Origin: JAKOWB01 sp038363005
GTDB taxonomy: Bacteria; Pseudomonadota; Alphaproteobacteria; Kiloniellales; JACOMY01
Length of the DNA: 64,000 nt
Assembly (NCBI GenBank): GCA_038363005.1
Contig: JBBQBI010000019.1
Location: forward strand, 1 to 64,000
Direction of reading: 5' to 3'
Shown: positions 33,283-41,933 of the stretch, one piece after another
How the letters are laid out: each line of letters opens with the position of its first letter
Position numbering within the stretch: position 1 is the first letter of the stretch
Translations under genes and position numbers: made by a program
The notes under the pieces: generated by a model
The model's input: the letters and a program-made list of their open reading frames with translations, nothing else
The model's database searches: none
Told to the model about the DNA's origin: nothing

Positions 33283-34845
33283 ATGATGGCGTTTTTCCGG
33301 CCGTCGGTGCGGCGTTTGGCCCTGGCCGGACTGTTGGCATTGGTCGGCTGCGGCAGCGACACGGTGCAGCTGGGACCGGTCGAGGGCTTCGCCGGCATGG
33401 TTTCGGCGGACGAGCCCAATGCCACGGTGGTGGGGCGCGAGGTGCTGGGCAACGGCGGCACGGCGGTGGACGCCGCCGTCGCTATGTACTTCACCCTGGC
33501 GGTCACCTACCCCTCGCGCGCCGGTCTCGACGGCGGCGGTGTCTGCCTAGTCTACGACAGCATCAAGGCCGATGCCGAAGCCATGATGTTCCTGCCGCAG
33601 GCGCCGGGTGGCGGCGTGGCCCCGCTGGGGCCGCGCGCCATGGCGGCGCTGCACGCCCGCTACGGCACGCTGCGCTGGGAGATGCTGGTATCGCCGGGCG
33701 AGGCCCTGGCGCGCACCGGCTTCGACATGAGCCGCGCGCTGGCGCAGGACTTCGGCGCCGGTGGCCAGGCGCTGCTGGCGACTGAGGAGGGGCGGCGCAT
33801 CTTCGCGCCCGGCGGCAGCGTCGGCGCCGGGCAGTCGATCGTGCAGCCCGAGCTGGCGGCGATCCTGAGCGGCATCCGCCAGCAGGGCGCTGGCTACATG
33901 CACGCGGGGCCCTTCGTGCAGCGCTTTGCCGAGGCCACGGCGGCGGCCGGCCTGCCGGTGGCGCCAGAGACACTGCGCAATGCCGTGCCCGCCTACCTAC
34001 CGCCGGTCAGCTTCGCGGCTTTCGACTCCTTTGCCTTCTTCACCCCGCCGCCGGCCGCCAACGGCCTGCTGGGCGCCGAGCTGGTCACGCTGCTGACCGA
34101 GGCGGCGAGCTTCGAGGGGCGCGACCAGACCGATGCCGATCACCTCTTCCTTGAGGCCTCGGCCCGGGCCTTCGCCGACCGGGCCGGCTGGCTGGGTACC
34201 GGCGGCAGCAGCACGCAAACATCGGAACAGGTGATCGGGCAGGCGGCCAACGCCAGGCTGGACCCGGCGCAGCACCAGCCGGTCGCCAGCCTGTCGCCGC
34301 AGCCGCAGCCGGTGATCGAGCCGGCCGGCGGCACCAGCTTCGTGGTCGCCGATCGCTTCGGCAACGGCGTCGCCTGTGGCCTGACGATGAATGGCCTGTT
34401 CGGTGCCGGCCGCATCGCTCCCGGCACCGGCATGGTGCTGGCGGCGCCGCCGGCCAACGGCTTGGCGATCTCGCCGGTCGCCGTGCTGGTCGGCACGCAT
34501 GGCAATGGCCGCCTCTACTTCGGTGCCGCGGCCGGCGATGGCGCCGCCGGCGTCACCGCCATGGTGCGGGTGATGCTTGAAGTCCTGGCGAACGGCCGTG
34601 CGCTGCCCGATGCCCTGGCCATCGGCCGGGTGCACCACAACGGCCTGCCCGACGCCGCCTTTGTCGAGCAGAGCGTGCCGGCAGCGGTGCAGGACGCGCT
34701 GCGCGCCAGGGGGCACGCGGTGACGCTGATTCCGGCCATGGGCCTGGTCAACGCCTTCTACTGCCCGGGCAGCCTGCGCGAGCCCACGGGCTGTCTGGTG
34801 AGCCAGGATCCGCGCGGCTTCGGCCTGTCACAGGTCGCGCAGTAG
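33283..34845 (+). CDS. Gamma-glutamyltransferase family protein, predicted lipoprotein
   Basis: GGT enzymes are N-terminal nucleophile hydrolases that cut the gamma-glutamyl bond of glutathione and related compounds. This one has 520 residues from ATG 33283. The N-terminus ends in a lipobox (LVGC, C23), so it should be membrane-anchored rather than freely periplasmic. The large-chain part includes NGGTAVDAAVAMYFTLAVTYP and GLDGGG. T351 in GGTSFVVAD is placed as the autoprocessing nucleophile that would begin the small chain. The sequence is divergent around the usual Thr-His-Phe context, so activity and substrate are uncertain. Confidence 0.85.
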   Translation: MMAFFRPSVRRLALAGLLALVGCGSDTVQLGPVEGFAGMVSADEPNATVVGREVLGNGGTAVDAAVAMYFTLAVTYPSRAGLDGGGVCLVYDSIKADAEAMMFLPQAPGGGVAPLGPRAMAALHARYGTLRWEMLVSPGEALARTGFDMSRALAQDFGAGGQALLATEEGRRIFAPGGSVGAGQSIVQPELAAILSGIRQQGAGYMHAGPFVQRFAEATAAAGLPVAPETLRNAVPAYLPPVSFAAFDSFAFFTPPPAANGLLGAELVTLLTEAASFEGRDQTDADHLFLEASARAFADRAGWLGTGGSSTQTSEQVIGQAANARLDPAQHQPVASLSPQPQPVIEPAGGTSFVVADRFGNGVACGLTMNGLFGAGRIAPGTGMVLAAPPANGLAISPVAVLVGTHGNGRLYFGAAAGDGAAGVTAMVRVMLEVLANGRALPDALAIGRVHHNGLPDAAFVEQSVPAAVQDALRARGHAVTLIPAMGLVNAFYCPGSLREPTGCLVSQDPRGFGLSQVAQ

Positions 34846-34867
34846 CAGCCGGCGGAGACACGGCATC

Positions 34868-36022
34868 ATGGCCCTCAAGGTTGCCCAACGCGGCCGCGTG
34901 CCGGCCTTCATCGTCATGGACGTGCTGCGCGAAGCCAATGCCCGTGAGGCGGCGGGCCAGAGCGTGCTGCATCTGGAGGTCGGCCAGCCGGGCACGCCGG
35001 CGCCACCGGCGGCACTGGCGGCTGCCCACCGGGCGCTGGACAACAGCCGCCTGGGCTACACCGACGCCCTGGGCCAGCCGGCGCTGCGCCAGGCGCTCAG
35101 CCAGCACTATCGCAGCTTCTATGGCGTCGAGGTCGCGGCCGAGCGGATCGCCGTTACCACCGGCTCGTCCGGCGGCTTCCTGCTGGCCTTCCTGGCCGCC
35201 TTCGAGGCCGGCGACCGGGTCGCCCTGGCGGCGCCGGGCTACCCCGCCTACAAGAACATCCTGCGGGCGCTGGACATCGAACCGGTGCTGCTGCCGGCGG
35301 TGGCAGCGGACCGCTTCCAGCCGACACCGGCGTTGCTGGACTCTGTCGACGGCAAGCTCGACGGCCTGATCGTCGCCAGCCCCTCGAATCCCACCGGTAC
35401 GATGCTGGACGAGGCGCAGCTGCTGGCGCTGTCGCGCTATTGCCGGGATCGCGGCGTCCGCCTGATCTCGGACGAGATCTACCACGGCATCTCCTACGGC
35501 TTCCCGGCCACCACCCTGGCGCAGCACGACGAACAGGCCATCGTGGTGAATTCCTTCTCCAAGTACTTCTCGATGACCGGCTGGCGCATCGGCTGGCTGG
35601 TACTGCCGCCCGACCTTGTACGGCCGGTGGAGTGCCTGGCTCAGAACCTGGCGATCTCGGTGCCGACGCTGTCGCAGGAGGCGGCCATGGGCGCACTGGA
35701 CAGCCGCGCGGTGCTCGACGGTTACGTCGCCGACTATGCCGCCAAGCGCCAGCTCCTGCTGGCCGAACTGCCGAAGGCCGGGCTGGACCGCCTGGCGCCG
35801 GCCGATGGCGCCTTCTACCTCTATGCCGATGTCGGGCACCTGACGAACGATAGCGTGGCGCTGTGCAAGCGCCTGCTGGCCGAGACCGGCGTCGCCCTGG
35901 CGCCCGGCACCGACTTCGATCTGGAGCGCGGCAGCCGCACGCTGCGCCTTTCCTTCGCCGGGCCCTACGACCACATGGCCGAGGCGGCGCGGCGCCTGGC
36001 CAGCTTCTTCCAGCGCGGCTGA
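34868..36022 (+). CDS. PLP-dependent aminotransferase, class I/II (aspartate aminotransferase-like)
   Basis: This cytosolic fold-type I aminotransferase has 384 residues. It contains LHLEVGQPGTPAPP (N-terminal substrate loop), ASPSNPTGTMLD (PLP phosphate region), LISDEIYHGISY (aspartate that pairs with the pyridine nitrogen), the Schiff-base lysine in SFSKYFSMTGWRIGW and the C-terminal substrate arginine in RTLRLSFAG. It is similar to subgroup I-gamma aspartate or methionine aminotransferases. The start is 22 bases after the GGT stop and mtgA begins four bases after its end, so the three genes form an operon. Confidence 0.92.
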   Translation: MALKVAQRGRVPAFIVMDVLREANAREAAGQSVLHLEVGQPGTPAPPAALAAAHRALDNSRLGYTDALGQPALRQALSQHYRSFYGVEVAAERIAVTTGSSGGFLLAFLAAFEAGDRVALAAPGYPAYKNILRALDIEPVLLPAVAADRFQPTPALLDSVDGKLDGLIVASPSNPTGTMLDEAQLLALSRYCRDRGVRLISDEIYHGISYGFPATTLAQHDEQAIVVNSFSKYFSMTGWRIGWLVLPPDLVRPVECLAQNLAISVPTLSQEAAMGALDSRAVLDGYVADYAAKRQLLLAELPKAGLDRLAPADGAFYLYADVGHLTNDSVALCKRLLAETGVALAPGTDFDLERGSRTLRLSFAGPYDHMAEAARRLASFFQRG

Positions 36023-36025
36023 ACC

Positions 36026-36712
36026 ATGGCGCGCCGTCGCGGCCGCTGGCTCTTCCGGCTCTGCGCCGCGGGGCTCGGCGTCTTCGGCGCCTTGCCGCTG
36101 TTTGTTGTGCTGTGGACCGCGGTGTTGCCGGTGCCCGGCACCCTGCTGATGGTCGAGCGCCTAGTGGAGGGCGAGGGCTGGTCGCACCGCTGGGTGTCGC
36201 TGGACCAGGTGTCGCCGGCCCTGGTGCCGGCCATCCTGGCGGCCGAAGACAATAACTTCTGCCTGCACGAGGGCGTCGACTGGGCCGCCCTGGCCAAGGC
36301 GGTGAAGGAATTCGAGCGCGGCAAGCGCGACCAGGCGCGCGGCGCCAGCACCATTTCCATGCAGGTGGCAAAGAACCTGCTGCTCTGGCCCGGCCGCGAC
36401 GTGATCCGCAAGGGGCTGGAGTTGACCTATGTGACCTGGATCGAGGCGCTGTGGTCGAAGCGCCGTATCCTCGAGGTCTACGTCAACATCGTCGAATGGG
36501 GCCCCGGGATCTATGGCGTCGAGGCCGCCGCGCGCCAGCACTTCGGCGTCTCGGCGGCGAAGATGACGGACCGCCAGGCCGCGCTGCTGGCCGCTGTGCT
36601 GCCCAATCCGCGGGAATGGAACGCCGGCAAGCCCGGCCCCTACGTCAAGCAGCGCGCCAGCGATCTGCAGCAGCGCGCGCGGGACATCGCCGGGTTGCTC
36701 GACTGCTACTGA
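36026..36712 (+). CDS. mtgA: Monofunctional biosynthetic peptidoglycan glycosyltransferase
   Basis: MtgA polymerises lipid II into glycan strands without a transpeptidase domain. The protein has 228 residues: a short basic start, one transmembrane anchor (about 15-37), then the GT51 domain with catalytic E74 in AAEDNNFCLHEGVDW, RGASTISMQVAKNLLLW, KRRILEVYVNIVEWGPGIYGVEAAARQHFG and ALLAAVLPNPREWN. The length and motifs are standard. It begins four bases after the aminotransferase gene. PBP1A is about 7 kb further along. Confidence 0.95.
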   Translation: MARRRGRWLFRLCAAGLGVFGALPLFVVLWTAVLPVPGTLLMVERLVEGEGWSHRWVSLDQVSPALVPAILAAEDNNFCLHEGVDWAALAKAVKEFERGKRDQARGASTISMQVAKNLLLWPGRDVIRKGLELTYVTWIEALWSKRRILEVYVNIVEWGPGIYGVEAAARQHFGVSAAKMTDRQAALLAAVLPNPREWNAGKPGPYVKQRASDLQQRARDIAGLLDCY

Positions 36713-36739
36713 CCGTTGGCTGGTACCAGGGGATCCATC

Positions 36740-37864
36740 ATGAAGGCCGATGAAATTCGTCCGCTGTTCGATCTGCCGGAGCAGATGGCCTATATGGCCT
36801 GTGCCGCGCAGTCGCCGCTACCGAAGCTCGCCTATGCCGCCGGCGTGGCGGGCATGGAGCGCAAACGACGGCCCTGGACGGCGGCGCAGCTGCCGCCGCT
36901 GAGTGACGCTGCGGAAAGTTGCCGGCGGCTGTTCGGCGGCTTCATCGGCGCCGGCGCTGACGACATCGCCATCGTGCCGGCGACCAGCTACGGCGTCGCC
37001 GTGGCGGCGGCCAACCTGCCGCTGGCGCGCCACCAGCAGGTGCTGGTGCTGGAGGCGCAGTTTCCCTCGAACTACTACGCCTGGGCCGACAAGGCAGCAC
37101 GCAGCGGCGCCGCGCTGACCGTGGTGGCGCGCCCGACCGACGGCGACTGGACCGCCGCCGTGCTGGCGGCCTTGACGCCCGCGGTTGGGATTGCCGCGCT
37201 GCCGGCCTGTCACTGGACCGACGGCGGCCGCCTCGACCTGGTGGCCATCGGCCAGGCCTGCCGCGCGCTCGGCGCTGCCCTGGTGGTCGATGCGACGCAG
37301 CTGGTCGCCGCCGCGCCCTTCGACGTGGCCGCGGTGCAGCCGGACTATCTGGTGGCCTCTGGCTACAAGTGGCTGCTCTGCCCCTACACGCTGGCCTTCC
37401 TCTATGTCGCGCCGGGACGCCGCGACGGCCAGCCGCTGGAACAGCACGCCGGCGGCCGCGCCGGCTGGGAGGCCGGCTACAGCGACAGCTTCGCGCCCGG
37501 CGCGCGGCGCTACGACATGGGCGAATACCTGAACCACGTGAACCTGCCGATGGCGGCGGCCTCGCTCGAGCTCATCGCCGGCTGGGGCCCGGTGGCAATC
37601 GCCGCCGCGCTGCAGCCGCTCACCGACCGTGCCGCCGCGCTGGCCGCCGAGCGCGGCTGGTCGACGCCGCCGGCGGCGCATCGTGTCGCCCACTACATAG
37701 GCATCCGCCGGCCTGTGCCCTTCGGCAAGGAGGTGGAGGCCCGTCTTGCCGCGCGGGACATCCACGTCTCGCTGCGCGACGGCGGGCTGCGGGTGGCGCC
37801 CTACCTCTTCGGCCGACCCGCGGAGATCGATCGGCTGTTCAGTGCGCTGGACGAGTTGGCCTAG
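36740..37864 (+). CDS. Class V PLP-dependent enzyme (kynureninase / cysteine desulfurase fold)
   Basis: The protein has 374 residues from ATG 36740, with AGGGG upstream. It is a fold-type I enzyme of the aminotransferase class V group: DIAIVPATSYGVAVAAANLPL (phosphate-binding loop), HWTDGGRLDLVAIGQACRALGAALVVDATQ (Asp of the PLP pyridine), and the lysine in VASGYKWLLCPY. It lacks an obvious catalytic cysteine loop of an IscS-type desulfurase. C-terminal RRPVPFGKEVEARLAARDIHVSLRDGGLRVAPYLF resembles kynureninase/isopenicillin-epimerase-like proteins. The reaction is not predictable. It is separated from rne by a strong hairpin. Confidence 0.85.
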   Translation: MKADEIRPLFDLPEQMAYMACAAQSPLPKLAYAAGVAGMERKRRPWTAAQLPPLSDAAESCRRLFGGFIGAGADDIAIVPATSYGVAVAAANLPLARHQQVLVLEAQFPSNYYAWADKAARSGAALTVVARPTDGDWTAAVLAALTPAVGIAALPACHWTDGGRLDLVAIGQACRALGAALVVDATQLVAAAPFDVAAVQPDYLVASGYKWLLCPYTLAFLYVAPGRRDGQPLEQHAGGRAGWEAGYSDSFAPGARRYDMGEYLNHVNLPMAAASLELIAGWGPVAIAAALQPLTDRAAALAAERGWSTPPAAHRVAHYIGIRRPVPFGKEVEARLAARDIHVSLRDGGLRVAPYLFGRPAEIDRLFSALDELA

Positions 37865-37890
37865 CCGTCCGGGGCGGCCACAAATGCATC

Positions 37891-37916
37891 GGCCGGCGTG
37901 TCGGAACACGCCGGCC
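37891..37916. terminator. Bidirectional terminator-like hairpin between class V enzyme and rne
   Basis: A perfect 11-bp stem (37891-37901 with 37906-37916) closes a CGGA loop. It sits 27 bases after the class V enzyme stop and 42 bases after the rne stop, between convergent genes. No long T-run follows on either side, though short T-rich stretches occur at 37924-37932 and, on the other strand, near 37884. Confidence 0.65.
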
Positions 37917-37957
37917 GTGCAATGTCTTAGTTAGTGAACTGTCCCGCTGACAGCAGT

Positions 37958-40900
37958 CTAGCGGACCAACTTGTTCCACCAGCCACGGCGCTTCGGCTGC
38001 TCCGGATCACCTTCGGTGATGACGTCGAAGCTGGGTGCCGACGGTGCGTCCGCCGGCGCCGGATCACTGGCCGCGCGCTCGTCATGGCGTGGCGCCGGCG
38101 CTTCGGCGACTGGCGCCTCGGCGACGGGGGCCTCGGCATCATCCGCTGCGTGACCGCCATTGGTCGCGTGGGTATGCCGCTCCGGCGCAGGCTCCTGCCG
38201 GTGGCGACGTCCGCCCCGCGGACCGCTGTCGGCGTGCCGGTCGTCCCGGCTCTGCACGTCCTGGTCCCGATGGTCCGGGGCCTGGTCATCCTGCGCCTGC
38301 TCGTCGTCAGACTGGCTGTCCTGGTCCTGGTCGTCCTGGTCGTCGTCGCCCTCGTCGTCGTCACCTTCGGCGGCAAATTCGCCGGGCTGGCCGGGAGCAG
38401 CCTCCTGGCCCTCCGGACCCTCGCGACGGCGACCCCTGCGGCGACCACCACGCTTGCCGCGACGGCGGCGGCGGCGCGGCCGATCTTCATCGTCCTCGGC
38501 GCCTGGCGCCGCGGTGACGTTGGGATCCGCCGGCTGGGTCTCGTCAAGCGGCTCGAGTGCCGGCACCTCGGTCTCCAGCGTCTCGGTCGCCTCGCCGTCG
38601 AACAGCTGCGGTTCCGCCGCCTGCCGTTCGCCCTGGCGCCGTTCGCCCTGGCGTTGCTCGCCGTGGCGCTGGTCGGGCTGGCGCTGCTCGCCGGATCGCG
38701 GCTCGTTGCGCGCACCACGCTCGCGGCGATCGCGGCCACGGCGCTCGCGGCGCTCGCCCTCGCGACCGCGGCGTTCGCCACGCTCCTCGACGCGTTCCTC
38801 GACGCGCTCTTCGACGCGCTCTTCGACTCGTTCCTCGCTGCGTTCCGGTTCGCGCGTCTCGCTGCGCTCCTCGTGGCGACCGTGACCTCGGCCGCGCTCC
38901 TCGTCCCGGCCGCGGCGCTCGCCACGCTCGGCGTCGCGCCCGCGGCGCTCCGGCTCGCGCGTCTCGCTACGCTCTTCCTCACGGCCGCGTCCGCGCCCAC
39001 GATCGCGCTCGCCACGGTCGCGGCCGCGCTCACGGTCCCGATCGCGACCCTCACGCAGCTGGCCGGGGCGCTCGATGCGATGATCTAGGCCGTGCAGCCG
39101 GTCGTCGGCGTCCAGCTGCAGCGAGAATCCATAGCGGGTCTCAATATCGTGCAACTGCTCGCGCTTGTGGTTCAGCAGGTAGAGCGCGACCCGCGTGCCG
39201 ACCACCACGTGCAGCTCGCCGCCCGGGCGGCGCATGCCTTCCTCGGAAAGGCCACGCAGCAGATGCAAAGCGGCGGTCTCCGGCGAATAGACGCGTCCGC
39301 TGCCCTGGCAGTGGATGCAGACGATCATCGCCGTCTCGACCAGGCTGGGGCGCAGTCGCTGGCGCGACAGCTCGAGCAGGCCGAAGGGCGAGATGCGACC
39401 GAGCTGGATGCGCGCCCGGTCGGACTTCATCGCGTCCTTCAGGCGGCGCTCGACGTCGCGGTTGTGCCGCGGCTCCTCCATATCGATGAAGTCGATGACG
39501 ATCAGGCCGGCAAGGTCACGCAGGCGCAGCTGGCGCGCCACTTCTTCGGCGGCCTCCAGGTTGGTCTTCAGCGCCGTTTCCTCGATGTGGCGCTCACGCG
39601 TTGCCTTGCCCGAGTTGACGTCGATGGCGACCAGCGCCTCGGTGACGTTGATGACGATGTAGCCGCCGGACTTCAGCTGCACGGTGGCGTCGAACATGCC
39701 ACCCAGCTGGCTTTCCACGCCGTACTTCAGGAACAGCGAGGCGGCCGGGTCCTTGTAGAGCTGCACCTTCTTGGCGTGGCTCGGCATCAGCGACTTCATG
39801 AAGGCCTTGGCCGCCTTGTAGGCGTCCTCGCCCTCGACCAGGATCTCCTCGGTATCGCTGCTGTAGAGATCGCGGATCGCCCGCTTGATCAGGTTGCCTT
39901 CCTCGTAGATCAGCGCTGGCGCCTGCGAGGTCAAGGTGATGTCGCGGATCTCGCTCCACAGCCTGAGCAGGTACTCATAGTCGCGCTTGATCTCGGCCTT
40001 GGAACGCTCGCTGCCGGCGGTGCGTACGATGACCGCCATGCCGTCGGGGATCGACAGGTCGCCCAGCACGGTCTTCAGGCGGCGCCGGTCGGCGGCCGAG
40101 CCGATCTTGCGGCTGATCCCGCCGCCGCGCGCGGTGTTGGGCATCAGCACACAGTAGCGGCCGGGCAGCGAGAGATAGGTGGTCAGCGCCGCGCCCTTGT
40201 TGCCGCGCTCCTCCTTGGCCACCTGCACCAGCATGACCTGGCCGCGCTTGATGACTTCCTGGATCTTGTAGCGGCGCAGCAGCTTGGCGCGGCGGCGCGC
40301 GGCGTCCTCGATGTCGTCGCCGCCGACGGTGTCGACCGACTCCTCGGCCTCGACCTCGACCGGTGCATCGATGCCGCCGGTTTCCACCAGCGGCGCCTCG
40401 CCGACCGGCGCGGCATAGGGGTCGCCGTAGGCGCCCTCGTTGCTGGCAACCCCAGAGGCCTCCTCGGCCTCGCTGACATAGACCGGCGGCAGCTCGTCCT
40501 GCGGGTGTTCCGCGTCCTGCGCCGGTGTCTCGTCGGCGGGCACCGGGGCTGGCTCGGCGCTCTCGGCCTCCTCCGGCGTTGCCGTCAGCTTCTCGCCGCC
40601 CTCGGCAACGTGCGGCTGGGCGCGACCGTCGCCCTCCTCGGGCTCATCGTCCGGCTGTGCCTCGTCGCCCGTCTCTTCGTCGCCCGACTCCTCGTCGCCC
40701 GTCGGTTCATCGCCGCCGGATCCCGAGTCGGGGTCGCTTTCCTCGTGCTGGTGGGACTCCAGCGGCGCGCTGGCTTCCCCGGCGTCGTCTTCGCCCTGGT
40801 CGCCGTCGTCGTCGCTATCGTTGGCCTGGTAGCCACCGTCGCCGTCGCCCTCGCCGTCGACATCGTCCTGCGACTCGTCGCGGGGCTCGGGCGAGGGCTC

Positions 40901-41218
40901 GACGCTCTCGTCCTCGTCCTCGACCGGGCGCAGCGCGGCCTCCTCGGCCAACAGCGCTTCGCGATCGGCGATCGGGATACGGTAGTAGTCGGGATGGATT
41001 TCGCTGAACGGCAGGAAGCCGTGCCGGTTCCCGCCGTAGTCGACGAAGGCGGCCTGGAGCGAGGGCTCCACCCGCGTCACCTTCGCCAGATAGATGTTGC
41101 CCTTGAGCTGGGCCTTGCTGCGGATCTCGTGGTCGAATTCCTCGACCCGGCTACGATTGAGAACGACGACCCGGACTTCCGCCGGGTCGGTGGCATCGAT
41201 CAGCATACGCTTGGTCAT
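37958..41218 (-). CDS. rne: Ribonuclease E/G with large acidic S1 insertion and Arg/Glu-rich tail
   Basis: RNase E is the main single-strand endoribonuclease and degradosome scaffold. The protein has 1086 residues. The S1 domain begins at about 35 (KGNIYLAKVTRVEPSLQAAFVDYG), is interrupted by an acidic insertion of about 210 residues (about 95-305), and resumes at QEVIKRGQVMLVQV (320-333). The 5' sensor and RNase H-like parts follow, with the DNase I-like catalytic site (D533 in AIDVNSG, and D576/D579 in IDFIDM) and the Zn-link CIHC (C634, C637). Residues about 715-890 are a charged RGER/EER repeat tail, then a basic RRRRRGKRGGRRRGRR patch and an acidic stretch. The tail would bind RNA and partners. 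Confidence 0.95.
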   Translation of the reverse strand: MTKRMLIDATDPAEVRVVVLNRSRVEEFDHEIRSKAQLKGNIYLAKVTRVEPSLQAAFVDYGGNRHGFLPFSEIHPDYYRIPIADREALLAEEAALRPVEDEDESVEPSPEPRDESQDDVDGEGDGDGGYQANDSDDDGDQGEDDAGEASAPLESHQHEESDPDSGSGGDEPTGDEESGDEETGDEAQPDDEPEEGDGRAQPHVAEGGEKLTATPEEAESAEPAPVPADETPAQDAEHPQDELPPVYVSEAEEASGVASNEGAYGDPYAAPVGEAPLVETGGIDAPVEVEAEESVDTVGGDDIEDAARRRAKLLRRYKIQEVIKRGQVMLVQVAKEERGNKGAALTTYLSLPGRYCVLMPNTARGGGISRKIGSAADRRRLKTVLGDLSIPDGMAVIVRTAGSERSKAEIKRDYEYLLRLWSEIRDITLTSQAPALIYEEGNLIKRAIRDLYSSDTEEILVEGEDAYKAAKAFMKSLMPSHAKKVQLYKDPAASLFLKYGVESQLGGMFDATVQLKSGGYIVINVTEALVAIDVNSGKATRERHIEETALKTNLEAAEEVARQLRLRDLAGLIVIDFIDMEEPRHNRDVERRLKDAMKSDRARIQLGRISPFGLLELSRQRLRPSLVETAMIVCIHCQGSGRVYSPETAALHLLRGLSEEGMRRPGGELHVVVGTRVALYLLNHKREQLHDIETRYGFSLQLDADDRLHGLDHRIERPGQLREGRDRDRERGRDRGERDRGRGRGREEERSETREPERRGRDAERGERRGRDEERGRGHGRHEERSETREPERSEERVEERVEERVEERVEERGERRGREGERRERRGRDRRERGARNEPRSGEQRQPDQRHGEQRQGERRQGERQAAEPQLFDGEATETLETEVPALEPLDETQPADPNVTAAPGAEDDEDRPRRRRRRGKRGGRRRGRRREGPEGQEAAPGQPGEFAAEGDDDEGDDDQDDQDQDSQSDDEQAQDDQAPDHRDQDVQSRDDRHADSGPRGGRRHRQEPAPERHTHATNGGHAADDAEAPVAEAPVAEAPAPRHDERAASDPAPADAPSAPSFDVITEGDPEQPKRRGWWNKLVR

Positions 41219-41933
41219 AGCGCGTCAACTCCAAGCCGCGCGCGCCAAGCCGCGCCGCGGGCAAATGCCCGGGCGCCGCATGCGTCGCGGTCGAATGTGG
41301 TTGCAGGGGTATAGCGGTGCTGGCTCGTGACGCGGGGCGCGAAATGACCGTCGACATGCGTCGTTTGAGCCTTACTAGTCCTTGGGCGTGGCGCGGTGCC
41401 AGGGCATCGGCCGTCGCTCGCGGTGGTTAACGTCGGTCAGCCGGTGCCTTGCGGTCCAGGCCAGAACGACGCGGGTTTTGGGGCGAGGTCCGCCGGACCC
41501 CGGTCCTGATGCCGGCAGCTTGCTCGGATGCCGCCCACGACCGTGGCGGGGCGGGCGCCCGGATGGCTGCCCAGTGTCGACCGTGCCCCTTCGCTGGCTG
41601 GACCGCCGGCCATCTCGCGCCGGCAAGCCGCAGGATCGCGCTCGCTCGGGACGGGCCGACAACCGGTCCGCGGGGGCGCGGACGGAAACCGGGGCGGATC
41701 ATAGGCGCCCCGCCCACCCCCATCAAGCCCGTCGTTTCACGCCCGAAACCGGCCTTGCCTCCGGGACTGCAACCGGAGTCACAGAAGACAAAGGCAAGGT
41801 CCCGTTTTTCCTGGGCTTTCCGGCACTTCGCGCCTAGAGTCATCAGGTGGAGGCCGCCGAGTCGCCGGTTTTCCGGCGCTGCCCGGTGGGCCGCTGCCCT
41901 TGGTCCTTGGCGGCGGGGATGCCGAGTCTTCTG
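41219..41933. other. Long intergenic region between rne and the amidase gene, no convincing gene
   Basis: This divergent gap of 715 bases must hold the promoters and leaders of rne (minus) and the amidase (plus). Several overlapping open frames of 95-160 codons exist on both strands, but they lack family resemblance, sensible composition and ribosome-binding sites. In other proteobacteria rne has a long structured 5' untranslated region used for autoregulation by RNase E cleavage; the rne-proximal part here may play that role. I could not define a specific structure by eye. Confidence 0.5.

Noticed and set aside
39092..41314. 740-codon open frame antisense to rne (also 15917-17575, 25577-27475, 22042-23607 and 14076-15374 antisense to other genes)
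   Set aside because: Long antisense frames are expected in very GC-rich DNA. Their translations show no domains, are biased to Arg/Ala/Gly/His/Gln, and mirror well-recognised genes on the other strand.
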